This document shows positions 1-11,670 of a DNA stretch of 64,000 bases, in pieces. The DNA is taken from the NCBI RefSeq assembly GCF_033118175.1, contig NC_083688.1, positions 3,934,501-3,998,500 of the forward strand. Direction: 5' to 3'. This DNA is from Dama dama. Lineage: Eukaryota > Chordata > Mammalia > Artiodactyla > Cervidae. How positions within the stretch are numbered: position 1 is the stretch's first letter; every line of letters begins with the position of its first letter. The notes under the pieces were generated by a model. It searched no databases, was not told where the DNA came from, and saw nothing but the letters and a program-made list of their open reading frames with translations. Made by a program: the position numbers and the translations under genes.

Positions 1-59
1 CTGCGGGAATCTGGAGGAACACACCTAGAGGAAGACCCAGGCAGAAGCAAGAGGTGGGG

Positions 60-800
60 AGGGAGCCGGCTTGCACGTTGTGACATGGCCAAGTGGCCAG
101 TATGATTGGGAAGGTGTGTGGGGCTTGATCGTGTAGGCTCCTGTTAGCCTTGCTGGGATTTGAGCTCTTATTTCAGAGTGAAACAGGAGCCACAGGAGAG
201 CTTTAGAAAGAGGAGTGACGGATATGACAGATAAAAAAGCTACAGAGAGCAGACTGCAGGGAACGCAAAGACAGACAAAAAGAGGGGCGGGCATGGAGAT
301 TCCTGCCATGCCCAGGTGAGGGGCAGTGTGACTTGGCCCTGGGTAGGAGTGGTGCGGGTGGAATTCTGGTTTATATAATATATGCTGGGCTGTGTTGGGC
401 CTTCGTTGCTGAGCGCAGGCTTTCTCTAACCGCAGTGGTGGGGGCTGCTCTCTAGCGGAAGTGCACAGGCTTCTCACTGCAGGGGCTTCTCTGGCTACAG
501 AGCACAGGCTCTAGCGTGCAGTTTCAGTGGTTGTGGCAGACCACGGCAGGGGGAATCTTCCCGAACCAGGGATCAAACCCATGACCCCTGCACTGGCAGA
601 TGGGCCCCCAGACACTTGGACCACCAGGGAAGTCCCTGCACGAGTTTCGAAGGTAAAGTTCAGACAGTTGCTGAGAGATTGGATATGGCGCACAGGAAAA
701 GGAGTCAAGAACGGCTCCGACGTTTGGACATCAGCAACTGAAAGCATGGAGTCTCCATTTTCCTTAGATGGGAAAGGCAACACAGAGAAGACATCGACGT
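60..800 (-). mobile_element. L2-like ancient LINE fragment, split by a SINE
   Basis: 60-340 and 640-800 resemble the antisense of an old L2-type LINE: a degenerate match to the 'sequence recorded as ...gaggagtgacatgat' portion, then a part with gagtcaag followed by the gcaactg stretch. A tRNA-SINE at 377-637 interrupts it. Family assigned by eye only. Confidence 0.4.
377..637 (-). mobile_element. CHR-2-type tRNA-derived SINE
   Basis: Antisense cetartiodactyl SINE. It ends in the reverse of the tRNA-like head (ggaccaccagggaagtccc) and carries the body with repeated caggcttctc / acaggctcta motifs, degenerate. Confidence 0.75.
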
Positions 801-949
801 AAAGGTGACAGATTGGACACGCAAAACCACTTTGCTTCTCCCCACCTCTTGAATGCTAAAACAACAGTAAAGGGGCTTCTTAACTGTTTGAAGGTAGGAG
901 CCTAGGAGGATGGGGAGAATAGGAGATGAAACCACAGGAAGAGAAATTC

Positions 950-3900
950 AGGAGTTGGGAAATAAATGGACAATTGAGAAAAATGAATCGAGGAAACAAA
1001 TCCCCAAAGATTCAGGAATTGGCAGCATCAGGTACCTCTGGAAGTTGAGGTAAAGGGTAACTCAAACAAAGAGGATTACTTGAGGGGCAGTTTTTAGAAG
1101 TTATTATCACAGATTAGACATCTATAGATGGGGGAGTCCAGGCATAGTGTTAAGACTTGGGATGATGCTCCGCTGATGACAGGGAGATTCAGGGAGTGTG
1201 AGTAAGCTGGATGTCAAGACCCCAATCATCTCCCACCACTCTGCTCTCAGGACACCAGCAGCCAGGCTTATACCCTCTGGGCAGACAACTGGAAGAGTTT
1301 TCTCTGGGGAACATGATGGAACAAGGATAAAACCCTAGAGAAACCCTAGAGACATCAACATTGGAGATTGTCCAACTAAACAGCCTGGCTAGATCCCCAT
1401 GCAAAGAAGCCCACAGCCTACAAGACACACCCATGTACTCAGAGCATCCACTCTGCTCCTACTTGGCTATTTCTAAATATGCACAGATAGCTGAGGTTTA
1501 CCAGACATCAGAAGAATGTTTCAAACCTGAAAGATAAAAATAAACCAAACAAAAAGGACCAACTTGAAGATAACAGAGAATAGAGAGAAAAAAAAAGGAA
1601 AAAAAACACCTGTCTTAATATCATCAAAGAGATAACATAAGGCATACACAGGTGAAATTAAAATAGGATTCTCATTAAAAAAAGACTCAGAGCACAAAGT
1701 AAAAAAGCTTTAAAAACTAAAAATATAATAGCAGAAATTAAAAAGCAAAACTTGGAGGATAAGGTTTAGTTCTTCCAAAGTGACAGATAAGGACAATAGG
1801 AGAGAAAAAGAAAAACCAGAGGACTTGTCTAAGAGCTCCATTTTCAAGTAATTATAGTCCCAGAAAGAAAAGAAATATGTGAGGGTGTAGGATATCATCA
1901 ATAGGATAATTTTAGAAAATATCATAGACATGAACAAAACCTTTCTAGATTTCCAGGACTCACAGAGGGTCCAGCACAATAAATAAAAATAGACTCATGC
2001 CAAGGCACATTGTCAAGAAATGTCACTACTCTGAGAACCAAAAGAAGATTCTCTCAGCTTCCAGTTTGAAAAGATAAGAAATGAGAACAGCTTCCTTCTC
2101 TTCACAGCAATTCTGGAAGCCAAAAGGCAATAGAACAAAACCCTTAAGTTTTCTGGGGGAAAATAATTTACAACCTGGAATTCTATACCTAGACTAATAA
2201 GCCAACCAAGGATGAGACATTTTCAGATGTGCAAAGTCTCAAGAAACTCACCCCACATATCTTTTCTCAGTAATGACTGGAGGATGTGCTCCACCGACAC
2301 AAAGGAATGAGCCAAGAAAGAGGAAGACTTGAGATCGAGGAAACTGAGAGAGACAGAGATGTCCTCTAGGCTGACAGTGATGGATCCAGGGTGACATCTG
2401 TGCACCAAGGGTCAAAAGCAACTCATCCAACTGGAAGCAGAGTGGAAGGCCCTGAAAGACTTCTCCAAGAAGATGAAATTGATAGTAAACCTAATGCATC
2501 CAAATATCTTAAGAGGAGAGTCACACTATTAACCAAGAGTCCGAGGTTTTTCTGTGTATAACTACAGACAAACGAGGATACTTTTTAAAAATGCAGTTAA
2601 GGAAAACAAAAACTTGCTCAGAAAAGGAAAGATTCATGGAATTATTAGGAGAAGAGGGGAGTGGAGAATTATTAGGAGAAGAGTCAGGTAAGGATGGGGA
2701 AGAGAGCAAAGAAAGCTAAACCCTCATCTTCCTTAGCATAAAGTCAAATAGCTCAAGTTGTACTTCTGGCATAGCAGTGTGAGGAGTTCTGCAGACTTGC
2801 TCCCCAGTGAAACTGCTGAAAATTATTTAAAGTCTCTGGAAACGGTCCTAAGGGTTTACAGCAAATGAAGAAACACTTATTCAAGAAAACCTAATAGAAC
2901 TTCATAAGAACAGTAAGAGTCTATGGCATTTGAACTATGATCTACACCCTCCCTCTCTCCTCCCAGCTCAGCATTACGGAAACTCCACTCTAGGTGAGTA
3001 CAGCCATTAGCACAGGACTCTCTCCTCTTTGCTCCCAATGGAGGCCTGCAATCTCTTCCCAGAGAGGGCAGGACGTCAGTACTTCTCTTCTTTCCCAGAT
3101 TACTGTCGCAAAGGCTATGCCCTGGGTGCGCTCACTGAGAGATGAGCTCAGCTGAGCGCTCCCTTCTTTTCCCCAGACTCACCAGTGGGATGGAGGAGCC
3201 ACCTCGGTAGTGGGATGCTGAGAAATACTGGGACCACAGTCACCTTCATCCTGGCTTATTCATAAAGCAGATGTTCCATGTGAGGAAAGGCAAGCTGAGA
3301 GGACCAAAGCCTACAGCCACACCCCCTCCACCAAACGCTCAGCCCCTGAAGCAGGGATGTCACCCAGAGAGAAAGGTGCCGTTGTCCCCATCCCCAGCTC
3401 CGTAGCCCTGGCTTGGAGACCTTACGTAACTAAGAGGGCAGCAGTACGTTCATTTCAAACACAAACTAAACCATAAACTGACTAGTTTACCAGAAAGAAT
3501 TAGGAAGAAGATAGGTGAGGAACGTCCTCCTGGTCAGAACAAATATCAAATGATGACCTGAAAAACTATACCCAAAAGAAGGCCAAAATCACTACACTAT
3601 TTTAAAAGTACAATTAAAAAAAAAAAAAAGACATGCATAGAAACTAGAAAGTTTGATCCACACATGAAAAAAAAGCCAGCAACAGAAACTTGCTTCCCAA
3701 TGACCAGATATCAGATTTCACGAAGAACTCAAAGTAGCTATTATAAATGTTATCAAAGAGCTAAAAATCATTCTTAAAGAAGTAAAGAGATGTTGATAGC
3801 AATGCCTTATTGAATAGAGAAGATAAATAAATGTCTTTAATGAAAATTTTGGAAGTGAAAGTATAACTGAAATGAAAAATTCACTAGACAGGCTCAATAG

Positions 3901-4440
3901 TAGATATGAACTGGCAGAAGACATAATTAGCTAACTTGATGACAGATTGATAGAGATTATTCAATCTGAAGAACAAACAGAAAAAAGAATGAAAGAAAAC
4001 GAAGCACCTCAGAGATGTTGGGAACACCATTAAGTGCACCAACATATGCATAGTGGGAGTATCAGAAGGAAAGGAAACAAATACGCAGAAAGAAATAATG
4101 GGTGAAAACTTTCAAAATTTGATGAAAAACCTTATCTACAGATTTAAGAAGCTCAAAAAACTCTAAGCTGGACAAATGCCTGTAGGAAAAATACTGAAAG
4201 CCAAATACATGGAGAAAATCTGCAAAACAGCAAAAGAAAAATGAACCGTCACTACAATGGAATCCAATAAGATTAACAGGTGAATTCTCATCAGACACAG
4301 TGGGGATCAGAAGGCATTGGGATAATGTATTAAATGAAATTAAAAAAAAAAACAACAACTGCCAACCAGGAATTTCATACCCCGTACCCAGAACAACTAT
4401 CTTTTAAAAAGGGAGGAGAAATAAAGATATCCCCAATGTT
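950..4440 (+). mobile_element. Old L1 LINE, 5' UTR/ORF1-like region
   Basis: A-rich sense-strand DNA with degenerate L1M/HAL1-like blocks. Around 4270-4425 it holds the L1 string running from the cagaaggcattgggataa motif through aggagaaataaagat, and around 2100-2460 a second similar block. No open frame of useful length survives. It leads directly into ORF2-like sequence, so I read it as the 5' part of the same damaged element or of two related copies. Confidence 0.5.
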
Positions 4441-4669
4441 ACTCTGATACCAAAACCAAAGATATCATAAAAAAGAAAACTACAGACCAATATCTCTTAT
4501 GCATTGATTCAAAATCCTCAATAAAATGCTAATAAACCAAATCCAACAGTGTATAAAAAGTAGTATACACCATGACCAAGTAGAATTTATCTGAGGAATG
4601 CAAGGTTGGTATAACATCTGAAAAATCAATTAATGTAATACATCATATCAATAAAAATATTTTAAAATC

Positions 4670-5085
4670 ACAAGATCATCTGGACTTGGAGGGTATTATG
4701 CTACGTGAAATAAGTCAGACAGAGAAAGACAAATACTGAATGATATCACTAATATGTATAATCTAAAAAAGCAAAGTAATGAATATACCAAAAAAGAAAC
4801 AGACTCACAGATATAAGCTAATCCTTACCAGAGGGGAAAGAGAAGGGAAGAGGGGTGATAAAGGCAGAGGGATTAAGAGGTACAAACTATTGTGCATAAA
4901 ATAAGCTACAAGGACATATTGTACAACACAAGGAATATAGTCAATATATCATAATAACCATAAAGGGTGTATAACCTTTAAAAACTGTGAATCACTGTGT
5001 TATACACCTGTAAATTATATAATATTGTACACCAATTATACTTCAAATTTAAAAAGCAATGATGTTGAAGATGCAAAAAAAATTA
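4670..5085 (+). mobile_element. L1 3' end fragment nested in L1 ORF2
   Basis: Starts in the end of ORF2 (tattatgctacgtgaaata) and runs through an L1 3' UTR to ttatacttcaaatttaaaaa. The older ORF2 resumes at about 5085 where it would be expected to, so this is a later insertion. Confidence 0.7.
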
Positions 5086-5365
5086 AATGATCATTCAATA
5101 AACACAGAAAAGACACTTAATAAAATCCAACATCCTTTTATGACAAAAAAAAATTTTCAAAAAACTGTGAATAGAAGGGAACTTCTTCAACCTGCTGAAG
5201 GATATCTATGAAAAATCCACAGTTAACATTATACTTAATGGTGAAATACTGGATGTTTTTCCCTTAATATCAGGAACAAAACAGGACTATCCACTCTCAC
5301 CGCTTCTATTCAACACTGTACTAGAGAATCTAATTAGTCCAGAGTAATTAGTCCAGGAAAACGAA

Positions 5366-5425
5366 AGAGAAAGGAAGGAAGGAAGGAGAGAAAGGTGGAA
5401 GGGAGGGAAGAAGGCAGGAGTAAAA
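5366..5425 (+). repeat. Purine-rich GGAA/GAAG low-complexity tract
   Basis: A short run of aaggaagg-type units inside the L1 ORF2 remnant. Confidence 0.7.
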
Positions 5426-6127
5426 CACCTCTATTCACAGATGACATGATCATGTATAAAAACCCTAAGGAACCTGCTAAAAACTAAAAGAACTGACAGG
5501 TTCAGCACAGTTGCAGGATACAAAATGACCATCCAAAATCATCTGTATTTTTATACACTTGCAGGGAAAAGCCCAAAAGTAAAATTAAGATACAGTTCCA
5601 TTTTCATTAGCATCTAAAAGAATAGAATACTTAGGAATAAATTTAACAAAATAAAGGCAAAATCTATCATCTGAAAACCATAAAGCATTGTTTGAAAATA
5701 GAGAAGACCTACATAAATCTCGAGATGTCATATGTTCATGGATCATAAAATTTAATAAAATTAAGATGGCATTACTACCCAAACTGATCTATAAACACAG
5801 TGTAATGCCTATCAGAATTTCAATGGCATTTCCTGCAGAAATGGGAAATCTAATCCTAAAATTCGCATGGAATTGCAAGAGACCTCAAAGAGTCAAACTA
5901 TCTTGAGAGAGAATACCGCATCCTAACCACAAGACCACCAGGGGCAGCAAACTATCTTGAAAAAAGAACAAAGTTTTGAACTTTGTTGGAGGAATTACAG
6001 TTTCCAATTTCAAAACTTACTTCAAAGCTACAGGAATCAAAACAGTGTCATATTGACATAGGATAGACATATATGCCAGTGGAATGGAATCAAGAGTCCA
6101 GGAAAAAACTCATACATCTATGGTCTA

Positions 6128-6277
6128 TTGATTCTTCTTTCTTTCTTTCTTTCTTTTTCTTACTTGGCCACACTGCACAGCATGTGGGACCTGAGCTCCC
6201 TGTCGGGGATCAAACCCAGGCCCCCTGCAGTGGAAGTGCAAAGTCCTAACCACTGGACCATCAGAGAAGTCCCATAC
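6128..6277 (-). mobile_element. Short tRNA-derived SINE with (TTTC)n tail
   Basis: Antisense cetartiodactyl SINE with the tRNA-like head at 6240-6277 (ccactggaccatcagagaag), inserted in L1 ORF2. Its A-rich tail has become a ttct microsatellite at 6130-6162. Confidence 0.75.
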
Positions 6278-6703
6278 GGTCAACTGATTTTTGACAGGAA
6301 TACTGGGACCATTCAGCGGGGAAAGAATTGTCTCATGAACAAATGGTGCTGGGACAACTGGATAGCCATATGGAAAAGAATGAAGTTTGACTCATACCTC
6401 ACAACATACACACCAAGAAGTTAACTCAAAGTGGATCAAAGATTTAAGACCCAAAATTATATAACTCTTAGAAAAAAATATTGGGGTACTTTGAATTTGG
6501 CAATAGATTCTTAGATGTGTCACCAAAAGCAACAACAACAAGAAAAAGAACAAGTAAGTTGGACTTCATCTAAATTAAAACCTTTTGTGTTCAAAGGACA
6601 CTATCAAGGAAGTGAAAAAACCCTTCACTTCCTTGGGAGAAAATCTTTGTAAACTATATGTCTGATAAAGGACTTATATCTAGAATATATAAAAAAACAC
6701 TTC

Positions 6704-6765
6704 TGGAGTGGGTAGCCTTTCCCTTCTCCAGGGGATCTTCCCAATCCAGGGACTGAACCCAGGTC
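6704..6765 (-). mobile_element. Bov-tA fragment
   Basis: About 60 bases of antisense Bov-tA middle (ggagtgggtagcc through cccaggtctccc), cut off on both sides. Confidence 0.7.
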
Positions 6766-6819
6766 TCCCACTACAACTCAATAATAAAAGGCAAAATAAT
6801 CCAAATTAAAGGGAGTAAG

Positions 6820-7130
6820 TTTCCCTCATAGCTCAGTTGGTAAAGAATCCGCCTGCAATGCAGGAGACCCCAGTTCAATTCCTGGGTTGGGAGGATCCCC
6901 TGGAGAAGGGATAGACTAACCACTCCAGTATTCTTGGGCTTTCCTTGTGGCTCAGCTGGTATAGAATCTGCCTGCAATGTGGGAGACCTGGGTTCGATCC
7001 CTGGTTGGGGAGATCCCCTGGAGAGGGGAAGGCTACCCACTCCAGTATTCTGGCCTGGAGAATTCCAAGGACTATACAGTCCATGGGGTCACAAAGATTC
7101 AGACGCAACTGAGCAACTTTCACTTTCACT
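6820..7130 (+). mobile_element. Dimeric Bov-tA SINE
   Basis: A truncated Bov-tA (6820-6934, tRNA-Glu-like head and part of the Bov-A body) runs straight into a complete Bov-tA (6935-7130) at the cactccagtattcttgggct junction. The complete copy ends in the usual actttcacttt motif. The same arrangement recurs at 55378-55716. Confidence 0.85.
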
Positions 7131-7231
7131 ATCAAAGGATCTGAATAGACATTTCTCCCAAGAAGATATACAAATGTCCAAAAACACACAAAGTATAATC
7201 AACATAATTAGCAATCATGGAAACGCAAAAT

Positions 7232-7489
7232 GATTCTTTACCGACTGAGCTACAAGGGAAGCTCCGTAAAGTTACCCTGAAAGTCGCTCAGCCATGTCCA
7301 ACTCTTTGCGACCCCATGGACTGTAGTCTGCCAGGCTCTTCTGTCCATGGAATTCTCCAGGCAAGAATACTGGAGTGGGTTGCCATACCCTCCTCCAGGG
7401 GATCTTCCCAACCCAAGGATTGAACCCACGTCTCTTATATCTCCTGTATTGTCAGACAGGCTCTTTACCACTAACACCACCCAGGAGCC
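7232..7489 (-). mobile_element. Bov-tA SINE plus extra head fragment
   Basis: Full-length antisense Bov-tA at about 7277-7489 (ccatggactgtag, caagaatactggagtggg). On its 3' side there is a second 30-base copy of the tRNA-like head (7232-7263). Confidence 0.85.
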
Positions 7490-7614
7490 CACCCGGTAAT
7501 TCCACTCCTGGGTATAGTATAACAAAAGAAATGAAAACATATGTCCACACAAAAACTTGTACACAAATGTTCATAATAGCATTATCACTAACATCACCTG
7601 GGAAGTCCCCTTGG

Positions 7615-8120
7615 GAAAAAGTTATAACAAACCTAGACAGCAGAGACATCACTTTGCCAACAAAGGTCCATCTAGTCAAAGCTCTGGTTTTTCCCCATGG
7701 TTATGTGCAGGTGTGAGAGTAGGACCGTAAAGAAGACTGGGTGCTGAAGAATTAACGTTTTCATACTGTGGTGCTGGGGAAGACTCTGGAGAGTCCCTTG
7801 GACAGTAAGGAGATCAAACCAGTTAATCCTAAAGGAAGTCAGTCCTGAATATTCATTGGAAGGACTGACGCTGAAGCTGAAGTTCCAAGACTTTTGGCCA
7901 CCTGATGCAAACAGCTGACTCATTGGAAAAGACCCTGATGTTGGGAAAGATTGAGGACAGGAGGAGAAGGGGGCAACAGTAGATGAGGTGCTTCGAGGGC
8001 ATCATTGACTCAATGGACACGAGTTAGAGCAAACTCTGGGAGATAGTGAAGGACAGGGAAGCCTGGTGTGCCGCAGTCCATGGGGTCACAAGGAGTTGGA
8101 CACGACTGAGTGACTAAAGA
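7615..8120 (+). mobile_element. BovB (RTE) LINE, 3' end
   Basis: Sense BovB: the C-terminal part of the reverse-transcriptase ORF, with a degenerate match to the family's region ahead of its VHGV.KS-type C-terminus, ending in the rttggacacgactgagtgact tail. 5'-truncated as usual and carrying stops. BovB is a RTE-clade LINE known to have entered ruminants by horizontal transfer from squamates. Confidence 0.9.
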
Positions 8121-8169
8121 ACTGCTGCCCCACACCAGACCCCCAGGAGAAAGACGCCCACATCAGTTC

Positions 8170-8330
8170 TCTAATCTGGAAGAGACCGTGATATATCCAG
8201 TTCAGTATCCTTATTGTATAAGTGGGAGACAACACCCTCAAAGAGAAAGGGCCTGGCTGAGGTCACACGGTGGGTTAGTAGCAGCGCCAGCTCTCCAACC
8301 TGCTGGTGGAGCCAATGCCCTCCTGCTGCT
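8170..8330 (-). mobile_element. MIR SINE fragment
   Basis: Antisense MIR core: the ggcctggctgaggtcacacg block followed by gggttagtagcag. Confidence 0.6.
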
Positions 8331-8526
8331 GCCATACATGCACCCTGATTACTGTCTCCTCTTACACTCAGTCTCACCGCCGGGAAAGATGCTACTAATT
8401 TGCACTAAAGAGTAAGCGACTGATAGGCACCCACTTCTCACAATCTTTATGTTTTAAAGGAGACAGAGAATCCGTTTCCCTCTCCTCTTGCCACATGCTA
8501 CTCAGCTGCTGCCCAGTTATTACTTC

Positions 8527-8973
8527 AACTCAGTTCAGTTCAGTTGCTCAGTCGTGTCCAACTCTTTGCAACCCCATGGACTGCAGCACGCCAGGCCTCC
8601 CTGTCCATCATCAGCTCTTGGAGTTTATGCAAACTCATGCCCATTGAGTCGGTGGTGCCATCCAACCATCTCATCCTCTGTCATCCCCTTCTCCTCCTGC
8701 CTTCAATCTTTCCCAGCATCACGGTCCTTTCAAATGATTCAGCTCTTCGCATGAAGTGGCCAAAGTATTGGAGTTTCAGCTTCAGCATCAGTCCTTCCAA
8801 TGAACACCCAGGACTGATCTCTTTTAGGATGGACTGGTTGGATCTTCTTGCAGTCCAAGGGACTCTCAAGAGTCTTCTCCAACACCACAGCTCAAAAGCA
8901 TCAATTCTTTGGCGCTCAACTTTCTTTATGGTCCAACTCTCACATCTGTGCATGACCACTGGAAAAACCATTA
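8527..8973 (-). mobile_element. BovB (RTE) LINE, 3' end
   Basis: Antisense BovB starting at the cagttcagttcag tail. The minus strand keeps an open 96-residue stretch of the reverse-transcriptase C-terminus (8971-8681, with LKLQYFGHFMRR and VMLGKIEGRRRRG). A retroelement relic, not a host gene. Confidence 0.93.
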
Positions 8974-9024
8974 CTTCAATAACAACTAGGAAAATGGTAG
9001 CAGGTCCACATGCATCATTAACAG

Positions 9025-9120
9025 GAGGACAGATTTGGATTCAGACAGATTTGGTGTCTAATTCTGGATATGATCTTCCATACTTATATGATCTTGGGAA
9101 AGTCACTTCACTCTGAGCTC
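9025..9120 (+). mobile_element. MIR SINE fragment
   Basis: Sense MIR remnant: gatcttgggaaagtcacttc preceded by a degraded 5' part. Confidence 0.55.
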
Positions 9121-9541
9121 CCATTGGACAGCCTGCCATGCCTCTGCTCCTGTATGTTCTTCTACCCACTCCCCCACTGAAGTGGGCTGGTTGCCCCCAC
9201 TTCCCGGAACTCTGGAGAGATAATGAGACTTGCCCCAGCTCACCCCGCACGTCAGGAGGGGAGAGGGCGGGGAAGGAAACCATGGCTCCCTCCTCCCAGG
9301 TGCCAAGGGCGTATGCCCTCCCCTCCAAACCCCCTCCCTTGACAGCTGTTAGGGGGTTGGGTTTTGTAACATCCTTTGCCCTGGAGGGCCAGCCCAGACC
9401 TGCCCCAGGATCCAGAATCAGCCCAGTTCTACTGAGAACCCCAGTTGCTGCGGGGCCTCCGCCCCCTGCTGCACCCACCCCATCAAGGCGCCCCCCAACC
9501 AGTCCTAAGGCTGATGGACCGGGGGCGACCGTGACGCCTCG

Positions 9542-9555
9542 GCGCCCTCTAGTGG
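9542..9555 (-). promoter_or_regulatory. CTCF consensus site
   Basis: The minus strand reads CCACTAGAGGGCGC, matching every position of the CCASYAGRKGGCRS core. Repeat-free context favours an old, maintained site. Confidence 0.65.
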
Positions 9556-9587
9556 TGGCAGGAAAGAGCGTCTCTGGGGAGAGACAA

Positions 9588-9706
9588 AGCGGGGAGGGAG
9601 GAGGGGGAGGGGGAGAGGATACGGGGGAGGGGGAGGGGGAGGGGAGGGGAGGGGAGGGGGAGGGGAGGGGGAGGGGAGGGGAGGGGGAGGGGAGGGGGAA
9701 GGACAG
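9588..9706 (+). repeat. G-rich purine tract (GGGGA)n
   Basis: About 120 bases of almost pure G/A with many GGGG runs on the plus strand. Prone to G-quadruplex or triplex formation. It explains the spurious long open frames across it. Confidence 0.85.
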
Positions 9707-10224
9707 GGGCGGTGACAAGGGGGTGGAGAGAAGGGCGAGGGTTGGAGCAGAGGAAGTGGGTGGAAAGGAGCCAGAGGAGACGGGCAGGGCATTTGGTCCT
9801 TGGTTCCAGGATCCCACCTTCTCCCCGTCCAGGGTGCCCTCGGCTAGCCGCCTCTTTGGGTTTCTGCTCTCCGGCTCAGCCCTGACCCTGGGGGCCTCAG
9901 AAGGACTGCCCTGCCCCCAGAGAATCACTGAAACCTTTTCTCCGTCCAGACTGGGTCATCCGTCTGTCTCCTGGGATGGAGCTGCCAAAGGCCTCCCCCG
10001 CGTAACGCAGAAAAGGACCTCCTTCCCTCTCTGCCCCTCCTCTCCCCTCCCCCATCAGAGATGGAGGGTGAGGAGGCTAGGCAGAAGACCCCCACACCAC
10101 CGCAAGGAAGGACACGCGCCCCAATCCTGCCCCAGCCCTCCCTGCCTCCCTCCCCGCCTCCCTCCCCTCCCTCCATCTGGCCTCCCCACCCCGCCGCCAC
10201 CACCCCCCAATCCCAGCGGCTGCC

Positions 10225-10238
10225 GTTGCCTTGGTAAC
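10225..10238. promoter_or_regulatory. RFX X-box
   Basis: GTTGCCTTGGTAAC fits the palindromic consensus GTNRCC-N2-RGYAAC at every position. Confidence 0.6.
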
Positions 10239-10639
10239 AGCACCCCACCCCACCCCAGCCCCCACCCCTCGCACATAAATAAACTGCCACCCGGGAACTG
10301 GAGCTGCTGGAAGAGGCCGAACGTGCAGAGCCAACTCATTTCCCGCTCCTCTCACTTCGGGATAATTAGTGCAAATTAAATTTCACACCCCTTCCCGAGC
10401 GGAGAGCGCTCCCTGGGAATGGAGACCCACGTTGCACAGGGGAACGTACTCAAAAGTCTCTTCCCAGTGTGCAAACGTGAGAGAGCTTTTCTGGGCTGCG
10501 AGTTCTCAGCCATTCCCCTGAGTCAAGTTCGCTCAGACACGAGCTGGTGGAGCGTGGCCGGCGGAACCGGGGAAACGGAAGATGGGGGTCCAATCCCCTG
10601 TCCGGCACCCCACCCCCAGGCGTGCCTCACCTGTAAAAC

Positions 10640-11535
10640 CTGAAGGATGGGCCAAATCACGGTAGGAAGGCATCAACAAGGCCTCAATCAGGCGCATCCT
10701 CACCCACATTCTGCACTGCCTGCCCGCGATGCGGTCACCCACCGTCCTAAGTTCACAAGGGCCTGGGAGCCTGGTCCAAGGCTCTGTCTGCTGTCTGATT
10801 TTTGAACAAAGGGCCCACATCTCGTTTTGCACTGAATTCTGCCAATGATATAGCCTCTCCTCCCGGCACTCGTGTAATTGCACATTTAAGAATCTGGGTA
10901 AGCAAGCACACACAACACACCTGGATGCAAACCAGAATCACAGCACCTATGTGGACCGGACGCCCCTTCAAGCGCTGCTTTCTGCGCCTTCATCTCGTCC
11001 AGCCCTCACGGCGATCCCCTGAGACCATTGCATACAGCTGCTTCTTCAACCTTCCTGTGCTCAAGGGCTGGGGCTCCTGTCGCAGAATCTGAGTCAGCAG
11101 GTGGGGGCTAGGGCATTCTAGCAAGTTCCCCGAGGAGGCTGATGCCAGGGGCTCCCAGGACCTCGTTTGGAGAAGGCTATTTGCACACTAGCCCCCAACT
11201 GCTGTGACATGGGCTCCCAGCAGCTCACATCTGCCCACTCTCTGGAATACCGCCCTCAGCCAACCCAAGCTGTCTCACCAGAAAAGGCCTAGGGGTTACT
11301 TCCTCCTCCAAGCGGAGGGTCAGAGGGGACACAGTCAATGACTGGCGGGCAAGGGCTGACCCCCTTCCCTCACTGAGTCAACTCTGTGGTGTCCTTCATG
11401 CTCCAGGCCTCCCCTTGGGACCAGGCTAAGACTAGACTTCAGCTGAAGCAGGATCCTTCTCAGCTCAGCGCCTTCTCCAGCTCCACCCTGTTTCCTTCAC
11501 TCCCTTTCAAGTCCCCTCTAAATAATCACATGCGT
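10640..11535. other. Intergenic, mostly unique DNA
   Basis: No gene, and no clear repeat before about 11430. 11430-11570 resembles the 3' end of an old LTR (a ccctctaaataatcac stretch), low confidence. Confidence 0.4.
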
Positions 11536-11539
11536 AAGG

Positions 11540-11670
11540 ATGCCTGCCTCGGGCCCTGCTCCTAAAGAACTATTATTTTCCCCTTTTGATCAATGAAGCT
11601 GATGGAGGGTTAACTTGCCCAGGACAGATAAATGACAGAGCCAAGATTAGAACAAGTAACCTGGTTCCAC
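11540..11670 (-). mobile_element. MIR SINE fragment
   Basis: Antisense MIR: the cagataaatgacagagccaa block and ends before ctggttccac. Confidence 0.55.

Larger units (their letters stand above)
4440..7590 (+). mobile_element. Old L1 LINE, ORF2 remnant with nested insertions
   Basis: Degenerate L1 ORF2. The reverse transcriptase part includes the ttcacagatgacatgat block at about 5436 (the F-x-DD region), and the downstream block around 6276-6680 is typical of the ORF2 C-terminal half. Stops and frameshifts throughout mean it is inactive. It is broken by a younger L1 3' end (4670-5085), a tRNA-SINE (6128-6277) and several Bov-tA pieces (6704-7489). A last ORF2 scrap lies at about 7495-7590. 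Confidence 0.75.
9131..10640. promoter_or_regulatory. GC-rich repeat-free island, candidate regulatory element
   Basis: 1.5 kb of GC-rich, locally CpG-rich DNA with no recognisable transposons, set between repeat-dense flanks. It holds a perfect CTCF consensus (9542-9555), a long G-rich purine tract (9588-9706), an RFX X-box (10225-10238), a TATA-like cataaataaa near 10272 and a TAATTA/GTGCAAAT element (10363-10376). Long open frames on both strands are proline/glycine/arginine low-complexity and look fortuitous. A non-coding RNA promoter or enhancer is the most economical reading; function is not shown. Confidence 0.5.

Noticed and set aside
6934..7233. Recurrent short peptides such as ARILEWVA and GSIPGLGRSP in many frames
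   Set aside because: Fortuitous translations of Bov-tA SINEs, repeated wherever the SINE occurs.
8681..8971. Reverse-transcriptase-like protein fragment
   Set aside because: C-terminal relic of a 5'-truncated BovB element, not a host gene; the same peptide pattern recurs in the other BovB copies.
9138..10379. 413-codon plus-strand open frame and a 295-codon minus-strand frame overlapping it
   Set aside because: Both run through the G-rich purine tract and encode Gly/Glu/Arg or Pro/Ser/Leu low-complexity protein with no recognisable domain. GC-rich DNA with few stops explains them.
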